In this document: piece by piece, positions 44,504-52,539 of the stretch
Layout of the letters: each line of letters opens with the position of its first letter
How positions within the stretch are numbered: the first letter of the stretch is position 1
NCBI RefSeq assembly: GCF_963378095.1
Contig: NZ_OY726397.1
Coordinates: 3,162,001 to 3,226,000 of the forward strand
Direction of reading: 5' to 3'
From: Mycolicibacterium sp. MU0053
GTDB lineage: Bacteria > Actinomycetota > Actinomycetes > Mycobacteriales > Mycobacteriaceae
Length of the DNA: 64,000 bases
Notes under the pieces: generated by a model
The model's input: the letters and a program-made list of their open reading frames with translations, nothing else
What the model was told of the DNA's origin: nothing
Databases searched by the model: none
Translations under genes and position numbers: made by a program

Positions 44504-45427
44504 CTACCCCGCCGCCGACTCCCGCTCAGCCGCCACCCACCGAACCACTTTGCCGACCACCGACCTGTCTACGCCCACAGCTGTAGCGATCACCCGCTGC
44601 GACTCGCCCTCCTCGGCCAGCCGCAGCACCTTGGCCACCGTCTCGGTATCGGCTTTCACCACACCGGCAGCCACCACCGCGGCCGCCGCCGCTGCGTGGT
44701 CGATGTCGGTGGCGAGCGCGACGAGGTGCAGTGGCGGAGTGGCGGCCACGGTGGTGGCTGCCGTCTTCTTGCTGGTTGGCCGGGTGGTTGTTCGGTCGGT
44801 AGCTGGCTGGTCGCTGGTGGCTGTCGGAGCGGTGGTGGCTACCTCCTGACCGGCCGCTCTGGTTGGCCGGGCGGCGGTCGGCTTCGGCTTCTGACTGGTG
44901 GCGGCCGCCGGGCTGGTGGTTGTCCGGGTGATGGTTGGTTGGCTGCTGGCGGCTGGCGGCTGCTCGGCGGCTGTCGGAGTGGTGGTTGGTTGGTCGCTGG
45001 TTGCTGGTTGCTCGGCGGCTGCTCTCCCACCCGCTGCGGTGGTTGTCGCAGCGGGAACCACCAGAGCCACAGCCGCCGCGGCCGCCATCACATCGATCAC
45101 TATGGGCAGCAGCAGCGCCTCCCATCCGCGGAAACCGACCAACTCCGCCAGGCCAGCCAGGTGGTGGAAGCTCATGGCGAAAGCCGCGAAGGCAGCCACC
45201 GCCACGGCCAGCACCACCACCGCCCGGACGGCGCCGCGCGCCCTCGCCGCCTTCGGCACGGAATGGACTGCGAGCGGCAGCGCCAGAGGCGCGACCGAAG
45301 CGACGGCAATAGCCACGGCCGTGAATCTGCCGTCGCCGGCCAGAACGGTGAAAGCGATGTTTCCCGCCAACGATGCCGCGGTGAAGCCGAGCAGCATGCC
45401 CGTGAACCAGCGGCGATGTGCGGTCAT
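44504..45427 (-). CDS. DUF2637 membrane protein with C-terminal HTH
   Basis: 307-residue protein: four membrane helices (about 10-30, 36-56, 62-90 and 98-125), a long Ala/Thr/Pro linker (128-230) with PTTTPTAAEQP-type repeats, and a C-terminal helix-turn-helix (about 245-300; ESQRVIATAVGVDRSVVGKVV). Same architecture as the protein at 39107 but divergent in sequence. It overlaps the upstream gene by 4 bp. Confidence 0.75.
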   Translation of the reverse strand: MTAHRRWFTGMLLGFTAASLAGNIAFTVLAGDGRFTAVAIAVASVAPLALPLAVHSVPKAARARGAVRAVVVLAVAVAAFAAFAMSFHHLAGLAELVGFRGWEALLLPIVIDVMAAAAAVALVVPAATTTAAGGRAAAEQPATSDQPTTTPTAAEQPPAASSQPTITRTTTSPAAATSQKPKPTAARPTRAAGQEVATTAPTATSDQPATDRTTTRPTSKKTAATTVAATPPLHLVALATDIDHAAAAAAVVAAGVVKADTETVAKVLRLAEEGESQRVIATAVGVDRSVVGKVVRWVAAERESAAG

Positions 45428-45942
45428 GGGCGCTCGCCGATCGTTTCGGCCCGGACGATCGTCTCAGCGCGCTCGGCCACCACCTCCCAGTTCCTGTGTA
45501 GCCACCCGCGCATCCGGTGTGTGCGCACGCCCAACCGGGCCACCTCCTCCAGCGCTTCGGTCGCTGCGGGATCACCCACCGCGACCTCGTCTGGTGGACG
45601 GTTGGTGACTCGCGCCTCAGCCTCGACACCGTAGAAAATCGCCCCCGCCGCTCCTAACGGGGCGTCCCCGGCTCGTTCGCGTGCGAGCTCCATCGCGGCG
45701 CGGCGATAGGCAGCAACGTGCGGTGCAGCACCTTCCACGGCGGCTCTCCGCGCGTCGATCTCGGCCTGCAGCAGCGCAAGTTCAGGGGCCGGGAGCACAC
45801 CGATGATTTGAATGATCTCAGCGACCAGCCGCGCCCCCGTGGCGGAGTGGTGCGCGTTCATCTCGGCCTGCAGATCGCGCAGTTGCTGGGCGTCGGTGGC
45901 GTGCATCACGCGGTCAACGAAGCTCGGTTCGGGGGCGGTCAT
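45424..45942 (-). CDS. Helical hypothetical protein, operon with DUF2637
   Basis: 172-residue soluble protein with three long helices (QQLRDLQAEMNAHHSATGARL, ELALLQAEIDARRAAVEG, ATEALEEVARLGVRTHRM). ATG 45942 has a GGAAGGA ribosome site; the longer upstream frame is not coding. First gene of a minus-strand operon with the DUF2637 gene, starting from the palindromic control region at 46019. Confidence 0.6.
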   Translation of the reverse strand: MTAPEPSFVDRVMHATDAQQLRDLQAEMNAHHSATGARLVAEIIQIIGVLPAPELALLQAEIDARRAAVEGAAPHVAAYRRAAMELARERAGDAPLGAAGAIFYGVEAEARVTNRPPDEVAVGDPAATEALEEVARLGVRTHRMRGWLHRNWEVVAERAETIVRAETIGERP

Positions 45943-46011
45943 GACCACATTCCTTCCGTCGGCGCGGCTGATCCCGTGCGGTGCTCGCACGGTGGCACCC
46001 CCGCGGTGCCG

Positions 46012-46041
46012 TTGACGCATAGGGCGCGGTTCGCGCCCTAT
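46012..46041. promoter_or_regulatory. Perfect 10-bp palindrome in a divergent control region
   Basis: TTGACG (46012-46017) is a -35-like hexamer, directly followed by ATAGGGCGCG (46019-46028), GTT, CGCGCCCTAT (46032-46041), a perfect inverted repeat. It lies between the minus operon starting at 45942 and the HTH gene starting at 46108. It looks like an operator for both, the HTH protein being the natural candidate to bind. Confidence 0.55.
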
Positions 46042-46107
46042 CCGGGACGGTTGCGGATTCCGGCCTACGGTGCCCGCACCTATCTCATGCGACCAGGAGG
46101 CCCCTCC

Positions 46108-46488
46108 ATGACCCGATTCACACCAAGCGATCTTGACCTCGCTCGCGCGGCCGACGAGCTCCTGATCGATGCCGGAAAGCGGCTCGCCGGCGTAGTCGGC
46201 GTAGCAGCCAGCGGCCTCGCCAGCCCCTACCCGGACAGCCACCCGACGGAAATCCTGGCCGCGCTGCAGCGCTGGCTCGGGCGGCAGGCGCGCATCCGCG
46301 AATGCGAGAACGAGATCCTGGCGCTGCTTCTCATGCGTGGTGCATCCCGCCGCGGCCTGGCCGATGCGATCGGCGTGCGCCCCGAGACCATTTCCACACG
46401 CGTCGGCGGCCACCGGGCCGCGACCGCAACACGCGCCGATATCGCCCGCGATACAGCCGGTCGGTGGCAATGGGCCGATCCCGGGTAG
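46108..46488 (+). CDS. HTH regulator of the accessory element
   Basis: 126-residue protein: helical N-terminus (about 1-65), then an HTH (about 75-105; NEILALLLMRGASRRGLADAIGV and RPETISTRVGGHR). Good ribosome site AGGAGG. It sits beside a perfect palindrome and divergent from the DUF2637 operon, as phage or plasmid repressors do. Family not certain. Confidence 0.6.
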   Translation: MTRFTPSDLDLARAADELLIDAGKRLAGVVGVAASGLASPYPDSHPTEILAALQRWLGRQARIRECENEILALLLMRGASRRGLADAIGVRPETISTRVGGHRAATATRADIARDTAGRWQWADPG

Positions 46489-46521
46489 GGGTGTGTGTGT
46501 CGAGAGCCGCGACCTGGGGAA

Positions 46522-46626
46522 ATGCAGCGTCTCAGTGGCGATTCCGAGGCGTCCGGCGACTACAAGCGGCGATACAGGGCACGCTACAAGCGGCGCTACA
46601 GAGCGCGATACGGCTCTGATCCGTAA
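46522..46626 (+). CDS. Small Tyr/Arg-repeat peptide
   Basis: 34-codon frame ending in two copies of YKRRYRAR followed by YGSDP and TAA. The repeat comes from 12-bp units in the DNA (46560-46619). A GTG at 46495 behind AGGGG could extend it by nine codons. Highly basic, so it could bind nucleic acid. Equally the DNA repeat itself may be the functional element and the frame incidental. Confidence 0.35.
   Translation: MQRLSGDSEASGDYKRRYRARYKRRYRARYGSDP
46560..46619. repeat. 12-bp degenerate direct repeats
   Basis: Five head-to-tail 12-bp units: CTACAAGCGGCG, ATACAGGGCACG, CTACAAGCGGCG, CTACAGAGCGCG, ATACGGCTCTGA. Units one and three are identical. Just downstream, ATCCGTAAC (from 46619) and GTTACGGAT (46652-46660) form an inverted repeat. 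The layout resembles iterons or a partition site of a plasmid-like element. Confidence 0.6.
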
Positions 46627-47117
46627 CAGTGCCGAATATGTGCCTGGGACGGTTACGGATACCCATGCGGAACCGTTACGTTTCCGCAGGTCACAGCGCT
46701 GTTTCAGGTCGTGCAACCAGGTGCATCGCGCCGGGATGGTCCGGAGCCTGCACGCGTCCCGTGCACGGTCAGATGCCGGTGATATGTACACCGTGCACGT
46801 GTTCTCCCGTTCCGGCACCGGGGAGGCGCAGGTCCCCGTCGCCCTGTTTCTGGGGGCGGCAGGAACATCCGTGTCCGGGATAAGTGCAACCCGCGAGCAC
46901 ATTTTGACCCTGGAATTACAAAACAATCTGCGTTTACTGGCGCGCACGCGCAGACCGGTTTTCCGGTTGCGCGCCGCCGGTTCCCATTCCAGCTGCTAAC
47001 TAGCCACAGCATCGTTGCGATGGACGGACTCGTGCCGCACTCGGCGGGGTTCAATGAGTTAGGGGGTCGGGGCGTGGGTCATTGCCAGATACAGGCCGGG
47101 GTGAGGGTGGGACCGAT
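46627..47117. other. Gene-free control-like region of the element
   Basis: About 490 bp without a supported gene. It contains the inverted repeat GTGCACGGT (46761-46769) and ACCGTGCAC (46790-46798) and several GTTACG/CGTAAC words around 46620-46680. Together with the 12-bp repeats just before, it could be an origin, partition or attachment region next to the xis-int pair. Confidence 0.35.
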
Positions 47118-47372
47118 TCACGCCGCCGCGCCACCGCACTCGATGAACCGCGCGACGTCGTTGGCTCTCACAAGACGCCGTCGCCCCACTTTGACCGATG
47201 CAAGGCGCCCGTCTTTGAGCATGGCGTACACCAGAGTCTGACCGCAGCGGAGCGTCTCGGCCGTCTCCGCGACGGTCAGCAGTGTTGGCGCCGGCGGCTG
47301 CTCAGCCGGTGACGCCTGAGTTGCGGCGACCAACGCGGCGATGGCTTCTGCCAGTTCGGGGTTAGTGCTCAT
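47118..47372 (-). CDS. Excisionase-type HTH protein
   Basis: 84-residue protein with a C-terminal HTH_17 (LLTVAETAETLRCGQTLVYAML, KDGRLASVKVGRRRLVRANDV), the class used by excisionases of mycobacterial elements. Start at 47372 (MSTNPELAEA). It is divergent from the integrase gene 94 bp away, the usual xis/int layout. Likely binds the att region and steers the integrase toward excision. Confidence 0.75.
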   Translation of the reverse strand: MSTNPELAEAIAALVAATQASPAEQPPAPTLLTVAETAETLRCGQTLVYAMLKDGRLASVKVGRRRLVRANDVARFIECGGAAA

Positions 47373-47465
47373 GTGACGGAGCGTGGCCGGAGTTTCTGAC
47401 ACGACCAAACGAGACGCCGCGACACGCCGAACGTTCGGCGTGTTGGGCGATCCAGGACGTAACCG

Positions 47466-48692
47466 ATGATGAATCGCGGCAAACTGCAGTGCATGGCACG
47501 CAGACCCGAGTGGGTGAAGGTAGTAGAGACAAGTGCCGGACGGCGCTACGAGGTGCGGGTGCACGGGCAGCGGCAGGATGGATCGCGGTTCCAGCACAAG
47601 AAGCGTTTCGAGACGGTCGACGCGGCGGTGAAGTGGCGGTCGACCGTGGTTTCCGAGCTCGCGCACGGCACACACGTCGCGCCTTCGGAGCTCACCGTGC
47701 GCCAGGCCGTAGACTCGTGGCTGCTCGGCCAGCGCATTAGACCGAAGACGATGAGTGCGTATGTGACGAGCCTGCGTCCTTTGGTCGACGCTCTCGGCGA
47801 CCGCTCCGTGCAGCAAGTCACCAAGGACGACATCGAGGCCGTGGTGAAGTCGTTGCGCGACGGCACCTCGAAGATGGGCACATGGCACGCACCGGAGAAA
47901 CTGAAGAAGAGCGCGAAGAAGGTGCGGTCTCCGTGGTCTGCCACGAGCATCAACCCCGTGCTCGCGCGCACCAGGTCGATCTTCGACGACCTCATGGCGC
48001 AGGGCATCGTGGTGCGGAACCCGGCGACGCTGGTGAAGTCGTTGCCGACCGCGCGGGCGGAGCTGACCACGCTGTCTATAAGCCAAGTGACTCACCTGCT
48101 TGAGGCGACGGTGGAACAGCCGTTCCACGTCGCGTGGCGGTTGGCGCTGCTTGGCATGCGCCGCGGTGAGATCCTGGCGTTGCGATGGACCGACATCGAC
48201 TTCACCGCCGGGACGCTGTCGATCACCGCTGCTCGACTGGCAACCGCCGGTGGCAGTTCCACCGGCGCACCGAAGACGGCAGCAGCCATTAGAACACTGC
48301 CGATGCCCGACGATCTGCAGGCAGCACTCAAGCGCGAGCGGAAGCGGCAGAAGGAGTCGCAGCTGCTGTTGGGATCCTCGTGGCCGCACAGTGGGCTGGT
48401 AGTGGTCGACGATGCGGGATCTCCCCCGCACCCGGACACCCTCACCACGGCCTGGTCCAAGGCGCTGAAGGGCGCCGCGCTGCCCCACGTCCGCCTACAC
48501 GATGCCCGCCACACCAACGCCACGCTCATGCATCTCAATGGAGTACCGGCGGTGGTCATCGCGGCGTGGCTCGGCCACACGAACGCGACGTTCACGTTGG
48601 CTACCTACGCGCATTCCACGAACGCAGCATTGGCCGACGCCGCAGCGACGCTCGGGGCCATCACCAGTCCCTCGGCGAAGAAAGTGGAGTGA
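47466..48692 (+). CDS. Tyrosine integrase beside tRNA-Val(CAC)
   Basis: 408-residue phage-type integrase. Arm-binding N-terminus, SAM-like core-binding domain (about 75-170) and catalytic domain with Arg in GMRRGEILAL, HDARHTNATL (H..R), LGHTNAT (second His) and the nucleophile in LATYAHS. All catalytic residues are present. It ends 130 bp from the 3' end of tRNA-Val(CAC), so that tRNA is the probable attB and the element lies to its left. Start 47466 has AGGA at 9 bp; 47493 is an alternative. Confidence 0.88.
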   Translation: MMNRGKLQCMARRPEWVKVVETSAGRRYEVRVHGQRQDGSRFQHKKRFETVDAAVKWRSTVVSELAHGTHVAPSELTVRQAVDSWLLGQRIRPKTMSAYVTSLRPLVDALGDRSVQQVTKDDIEAVVKSLRDGTSKMGTWHAPEKLKKSAKKVRSPWSATSINPVLARTRSIFDDLMAQGIVVRNPATLVKSLPTARAELTTLSISQVTHLLEATVEQPFHVAWRLALLGMRRGEILALRWTDIDFTAGTLSITAARLATAGGSSTGAPKTAAAIRTLPMPDDLQAALKRERKRQKESQLLLGSSWPHSGLVVVDDAGSPPHPDTLTTAWSKALKGAALPHVRLHDARHTNATLMHLNGVPAVVIAAWLGHTNATFTLATYAHSTNAALADAAATLGAITSPSAKKVE

Positions 48693-48790
48693 CCCAACGA
48701 TGACCAGCCATGGGTCATCGTTGGGCGATTAAATCGGGAATGGGTCACTGTGGGTCATCGGACGACTTTCCTGATCGGACCCAGAAACAC

Positions 48791-48814
48791 GAAAATCCCC
48801 TGCTACCAGGGGAT
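48791..48814 (-). terminator. Intrinsic terminator of tRNA-Val(CAC)
   Basis: On the minus strand ATCCCCTG, a 4-nt loop, CAGGGGAT, then TTTTC: an 8-bp stem with a T tract, just 3' of the tRNA. It is a normal intrinsic terminator for the tRNA transcript and also the kind of sequence integrases of this class use as core. Confidence 0.8.
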
Positions 48815-48821
48815 TCAATAG

Positions 48822-48893
48822 TGGTCCCGGCTGGTTTCGAACCAGCGACCTTCCGCGTGTGAGGCGGACGCTCTCCCACTGAGCTACGGGACC
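48822..48893 (-). tRNA. tRNA-Val (anticodon CAC)
   Basis: Full cloverleaf on the minus strand: acceptor GGTCCCG/CGGGACC, D arm GCTC...GAGC, anticodon stem TCCGC/GCGGA with loop CTCACAC (anticodon CAC, valine GUG), T arm GCTGG-TTCGAAA-CCAGC, discriminator A, CCA not encoded. Intact despite the integrase next to it. Confidence 0.95.
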
Positions 48894-49361
48894 GAAATCC
48901 AACGGATTCGACGAGGCAGAAGACTAGCACGAGCCTGAATCGGTACCAGAATCAATATCCGGTTGCATCGCTGCCGACGCAATCGGTGGAGGCCGGCGTG
49001 GAGTTCTGCACCTACCGAGCCAGTCGGCCGGCAGGATGTCCCGGTCCACTCCGGCCGCCTCGGGACTCAGCCTGAATGGGCCCGGGTCGACCCAGTTCAT
49101 CTGCGCGGTGACACTCACCCTCGAAACCGGCCCTCAGGGGCCCTGTGGGCGGTTCCACCCCTGCGGCGAGGGCTCAGGCACCAGCACGCGTTGGCCGGAT
49201 GACCCGCTGAGACTCAGGTGGCCACGGCTTCACCGGTGGCAACGCAGTCGCACACGCTGTTCTGAGCGCTGGACACTCCTGGCGAGCAAGGGATTTGTGT
49301 CTGCACACCCGGGTGGACTATCGTTCTGCTTCGCGACGAGCGACGATCTCGCTTGTGGCAC
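48894..49361. other. Intergenic region between tRNA loci
   Basis: About 470 bp. A minus-strand frame ending at 48924 reads SVTAQMNWVDPGPFRLSPEA and further, which might be a 64-residue small protein starting at GTG 49118, but the evidence is weak. No repeat or RNA was seen. The tRNA-Gly promoter should lie at its right end. Confidence 0.3.
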
Positions 49362-49434
49362 GCGGACGTGGCGCAGCTGGTAGCGCACAACCTTGCCAAG
49401 GTTGGGGTCGCGGGTTCGAATCCCGTCGTCCGCT
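49362..49434 (+). tRNA. tRNA-Gly (anticodon GCC)
   Basis: Acceptor GCGGACG/CGTCCGC, anticodon stem CAACC/GGTTG with loop TTGCCAA (anticodon GCC), T arm CGGG-TTCGAAT-CCCG. First of a Gly-Cys-Val cluster, the order found beside phiRv2 in M. tuberculosis as I recall it. Confidence 0.95.
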
Positions 49435-49461
49435 CGAAGGTGCAGTGGCATCAACCCCAAT

Positions 49462-49532
49462 GGTGGAGTGGCCGAGTGGTGAGGCAACGGCCTGCAAAGC
49501 CGTGCACACGGGTTCGATTCCCGTCTCCACCT
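49462..49532 (+). tRNA. tRNA-Cys (anticodon GCA)
   Basis: Acceptor GGTGGAG/CTCCACC, anticodon loop CTGCAAA (anticodon GCA), T arm CGGG-TTCGATT-CCCG; CCA is encoded just after (49533-49535). It is 27 bp from tRNA-Gly. Confidence 0.95.
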
Positions 49533-49546
49533 CCAAGTTTCGACCG

Positions 49547-49621
49547 GCGCGATTAGCTCAGCGGGAGAGCGCTTCCCTGACACGGAAGAGGTCACTGGTT
49601 CAATCCCAGTATCGCGCACCA
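49547..49621 (+). tRNA. tRNA-Val (anticodon GAC), attachment target
   Basis: Acceptor GCGCGAT/ATCGCGC, anticodon stem CTTCC/GGAAG with loop CTGACAC (anticodon GAC), T arm ACTGG-TTCAATC-CCAGT, CCA encoded. Its 3' half from the T loop onward is repeated at 59992, marking it as the attB of the 10.4-kb element. The gene remains complete at the left junction. Confidence 0.95.
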
Positions 49622-49626
49622 TTGTT
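49597..49626 (+). repeat. attL core (left 30-bp repeat)
   Basis: Starts GGTTCAATCCCAGTATCGCG within the T loop of tRNA-Val(GAC) and runs through CCA to ATTGTT. Identical over 30 bp to 59992-60021; beyond it both sides share TGCAGGT after a short mismatch. Marks the left end of the satellite. Confidence 0.93.
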
Positions 49627-49731
49627 TGTGCAGGTAGGAATAAGTAGCTAGGTCGTCTACCAAGTGCTCGGGCAACTATCGGGCAATAGCGTTCTCTCAC
49701 TCGGAGATATTTGCGAGGGAGAACCGCCACC

Positions 49732-49959
49732 ATGACCACCACCGAGTACCCGGTCGACTCGACTACCCGCACGTGCTGCGGCGGCATCGGCCGACACACC
49801 CGCGACTGCAGCTTGAGAATCAACGGCATCCGCCGGCGGATCTCCACCATTCTGGATATGGCACCCGCGTCGAGTTGGTCGGCCGAGGAGGCCGAGGCGG
49901 TGTGGGAGGCGCTGGCCGGAATCGTCGCCAAACGCCAGAGCGGTACCTCGCAGACCTGA
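49732..49959 (+). CDS. Small satellite protein at the left end
   Basis: 75-residue protein: TRTCCGGIGRHTRDC near the start, then two helices (NGIRRRISTILDMA, AEEAEAVWEALAGIVAKRQ). Good ribosome site (GCGAGGGAGAACC). It is the only + strand gene of the element, next to attL. Function unknown; the two Cys near the start and the His-x3-Cys could bind zinc. Confidence 0.55.
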   Translation: MTTTEYPVDSTTRTCCGGIGRHTRDCSLRINGIRRRISTILDMAPASSWSAEEAEAVWEALAGIVAKRQSGTSQT

Positions 49960-50025
49960 CCCTGTACACGGCAGAAGCGCCCCCACCAATATTCCGGTGG
50001 GGGCGCTTCGTCATTCCCTGAGCGT

Positions 50026-50337
50026 CTATTTGGCTCGCACGCGGTAGCGGTTGAGGACGGCGAGCTCGGCGGTGGTCCAGCCGGTGAACGCGCCGCGCAG
50101 TGATTGGGAGAACGGGCCGGTGGATATGTCGACGGGGATCTGTGTGCCGTTGGCGGCCAGGCGCGCCGAGGCGGTGGTGATCACCGCGGCGATGTCCTCG
50201 TTGGGTTCGTTGCCGGTGAAGCCGTTGCCGCGGGTGTAGGACTTGGCCATGACGGTGATGATCGGCACGACCGTCTCCGCGCTGGACCCGTTGGGGTCGA
50301 GGAGCGCGGAGACGGTTGCCGGGTCAACCTCGGCCAT
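50026..50337 (-). CDS. Head-tail connector-like protein
   Basis: 103-residue helical protein right after the capsid gene (TAATG overlap). Residues 1-60 look like the short helices of gp6/gp15-type connectors, and the end (GPFSQSLRGAFTGWTTAELAVLNRYR) is typical of phage head-tail adaptors. Would let a DNA-filled capsid join a helper tail. Family by position and style only. Confidence 0.55.
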   Translation of the reverse strand: MAEVDPATVSALLDPNGSSAETVVPIITVMAKSYTRGNGFTGNEPNEDIAAVITTASARLAANGTQIPVDISTGPFSQSLRGAFTGWTTAELAVLNRYRVRAK

Positions 50338-51200
50338 TACGAGCCGTCTTCACCGAGGACAACGACGGCCTCGGGGTGCAGCAGGCCGAGGTCGTAGCGA
50401 GTTTCGACCCTCAGTCCGATCTGACTGAACTCCGCATATCGCTCGGTCAGCACCGTGATGCTGGGGGCGGTGTCACGGACCACGGCCACCGTCGACATGT
50501 CCGCGACGACGGCCGTCCCGGCGTCGAGCTTGTTGGTCACCGTGACCGGTACCTCGAACAGGGTGTGGCCGGCTGCCCGCGACGGATCGGGCTGCAACAG
50601 GTAGCGCTTCGACCCCGTCGACTCTTTGACCTTCCTCATGAGAGCAAAATCCGCGCCGGACAGGAAGATCCGGTTCGGGGTGACCTCGTTGGCGTTGAGG
50701 GTCGCGATGGCGTCGAGGATGGTGTCCGGGTCGGACGGGTCGAACACCCCGGTTTCCACGCCGGCCTGATTGATGATGCCGGTAATGGAGTCGTCCGGGT
50801 CGGACTGGTCGTCAAGGCCGGTGCCGGTCAGCAGGGCCTGGTCGAGGTGGTCACCAACAACCTTGACCAGTCGGGCCTTGAGGACAGCGTCGAGGCCGAT
50901 GACGGACTGGCGCAGTGATTCCCTCGAAAAGCGCTCGATGACCTTGATGGACTTGCGTTCGGTCGGCATTAAGACGACCTCGTCGAAGCTGGTCGTGTGG
51001 GTTGAGGGGATCTCCTGATTCTCGCCGATGAAGCCGACGGTCGAGCTGCCGGTCAGCTTCGGGATGCGCAGTACGCCAGCGGAGTCGAAGATCCGCACAC
51101 CGGAGGACAGCACCACCGAGGATGCTTCGAGGGGCTGCACCAGAAGGGATGCAACCTGGTCGTTCAACAGTTCGGCGATGTCGCCGGTACCAAGTGCCAT
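50337..51200 (-). CDS. Major capsid protein, HK97 fold
   Basis: 287-residue capsid protein. N-arm (1-30), E-loop region (IPKLTGSSTVGFIGENQEIP, FDEVVLMPTERKSIKVIERFS), spine helix (SRESLRQSVIGLDAVLKARLVKVVGDHLD), P/A-domain (residues 140-280). No N-terminal delta domain, so a separate scaffold (51524) is expected. ATG 51200. Encoded between the small gene at 51303 and the connector. Confidence 0.85.
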   Translation of the reverse strand: MALGTGDIAELLNDQVASLLVQPLEASSVVLSSGVRIFDSAGVLRIPKLTGSSTVGFIGENQEIPSTHTTSFDEVVLMPTERKSIKVIERFSRESLRQSVIGLDAVLKARLVKVVGDHLDQALLTGTGLDDQSDPDDSITGIINQAGVETGVFDPSDPDTILDAIATLNANEVTPNRIFLSGADFALMRKVKESTGSKRYLLQPDPSRAAGHTLFEVPVTVTNKLDAGTAVVADMSTVAVVRDTAPSITVLTERYAEFSQIGLRVETRYDLGLLHPEAVVVLGEDGS

Positions 51201-51254
51201 GAGAAACGTCCTGACTGTGAGGGGGATTGGGTTGCCCTCGTCGCCAGGACGCAG

Positions 51255-51283
51255 ATGGGGCCGGCCACCAGGACCGGCCCCAT
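51255..51283. other. Hairpin between satellite genes
   Basis: ATGGGGCCGG (51255-51264) pairs perfectly with CCGGCCCCAT (51274-51283) across a 9-nt loop. It lies in the 102-bp gap before the capsid gene. It may partly terminate upstream transcription or protect the abundant capsid message. Confidence 0.6.
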
Positions 51284-51302
51284 CAGAATACCTCAGGGGG
51301 TA

Positions 51303-51512
51303 TTAATCCGTATCAAACTCCGGGTTAATGCCCTGGTGGCGGATCGCAGAAAGCTCTTCGGAAATCGACAGAAGCGCGCCAATCTGAGCGACTTTGAGTT
51401 GCTGATCAATCGTCAGATGATCGATGTGGTGAAAGAAGCCGCTGCTCTTGCCTTCGGCAGCTCCGATCGTCTTGCAAAGTACGTCCCATGTGTTCCCGTA
51501 GGTGTCGCCCAT
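51303..51512 (-). CDS. Small satellite protein
   Basis: 69-residue protein (DTYGNTWDVLCKTIGAAEGK, then helices LTIDQQLKVAQIGALLSISEEL). Strong ribosome site AAAGGGGAGAC. Between scaffold and capsid genes; could be a minor head or size-determining protein, but nothing in the sequence proves it. Confidence 0.5.
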   Translation of the reverse strand: MGDTYGNTWDVLCKTIGAAEGKSSGFFHHIDHLTIDQQLKVAQIGALLSISEELSAIRHQGINPEFDTD

Positions 51513-51523
51513 TTGTCTCCCCT

Positions 51524-51964
51524 TTATCCGGCTTTGCCGCGCAGGATGGCGGCGAGGTCGACGGTAGTGGTTGGCCCCGACATTCCCTGGCCGATGTCTC
51601 CGGTGGGGCGGCGCGCGGCCAGGTGAGGTTTCGATGCCAGCAGCTCGTCGAGAGCGAGGGACAGGTTGTCCCCCTCCAGGTGCTCGGCGTCGAACGGCAG
51701 ATCAGTCGGGTCTGCGAGCCTGCCGGTGGCACGCACCAGCTCGACGTGCAAACGGTTTGCGAGGGAGTCAGCCTCCCCCGCACGTTGCCGATACTTGGCG
51801 TTCTCGCTGCGGAGCTGCTCGACGTAGGCCCGCGGGAACGTCTCGGGGTCACCGTCGGGGTCCGATTCCAGATCCGACCCTTCGGGGGTCGCATCTGAAA
51901 TGTCACCCTCGTGGGCCAGGTCGTCGTCCGTGGCGCTGTCGACCACGGTTGTCTCGTCGGTCAT
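51524..51964 (-). CDS. Scaffold-like protein
   Basis: 146-residue acidic protein: disordered Asp/Glu-rich N-terminus (DDDLAHEGDISD, ESDPDGDPE), a coiled coil (YVEQLRSENAKYRQRAGEADSLANRL), then a short basic end. This is the typical design of phage scaffold proteins (DUF4355-like). ATG 51964 overlaps the MuF stop, with AAGGAGAG before it. Confidence 0.7.
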   Translation of the reverse strand: MTDETTVVDSATDDDLAHEGDISDATPEGSDLESDPDGDPETFPRAYVEQLRSENAKYRQRAGEADSLANRLHVELVRATGRLADPTDLPFDAEHLEGDNLSLALDELLASKPHLAARRPTGDIGQGMSGPTTTVDLAAILRGKAG

Positions 51965-52539
51965 GATGCGACTCTCCTTTGTTTGGTGTAGAGCGTTTCT
52001 CTGATTCCCTTGGCCCACACGGGCCGCGGGACGCACGCGCATCCGGTGTGCGTTTGGAACGGATGCGCTTTGGGCCACGTCCGGCCCTCCCGCCACCACC
52101 ACCGGCAGAGCTGGCAGGGGTCGGCGTCCATGCCGCGGGTCCAGCCCTCGGTCAGGGTGGATTCCCGCACCGACTCCGAATACGTTCGGGCCGCGGTGTT
52201 CAGCGGCTCAGCCCGTGCCAGCCGGCCGATGATGTTCTCGGGGACCTCGGACGCCCGGGCCACGTCCAGCACGGTGGTGGCGGCCTTGGCCAGCCGTGCG
52301 GTGTCGTCGCGGACGGGCAGGCCGAGGACTGGGACCGCGGTGCGGGTGGCAACCGACGCCTCGGCGGCGAATCCGACTTCGGCCAGTGATTGGGCGCGCG
52401 CGTTGTAGGTGGCCACGATGGCCGCCAGCGATGCCCGGAACAGGTCGTCACCGAGGTCATCGACCTGCCACCACAACGAGATGGCCGCGGACTCTGATTC
52501 GATGGCCAGCGCCAGCAGCGTTTCCTGGTACGGGGTCAT
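51961..52539 (-). CDS. MuF-like minor head protein
   Basis: 192-residue protein with helical N-terminus and a C-terminal MuF-like motif, DADPCQLCRWWWREGR, then HPFQTHTGCACVPRP, with two CxC/CxxC pairs and His residues that could hold zinc. Between portal and scaffold with 4-bp overlaps on both sides. MuF proteins sit at the portal inside the head. Confidence 0.7.
   Translation of the reverse strand: MTPYQETLLALAIESESAAISLWWQVDDLGDDLFRASLAAIVATYNARAQSLAEVGFAAEASVATRTAVPVLGLPVRDDTARLAKAATTVLDVARASEVPENIIGRLARAEPLNTAARTYSESVRESTLTEGWTRGMDADPCQLCRWWWREGRTWPKAHPFQTHTGCACVPRPVWAKGIRETLYTKQRRVAS

Noticed and set aside
44500..45634. Continuation of the + frame from 44207 over 375 more codons
   Set aside because: It is the antisense of a well-formed DUF2637 gene and is low-complexity Gly/Arg/His; treated as shadow.
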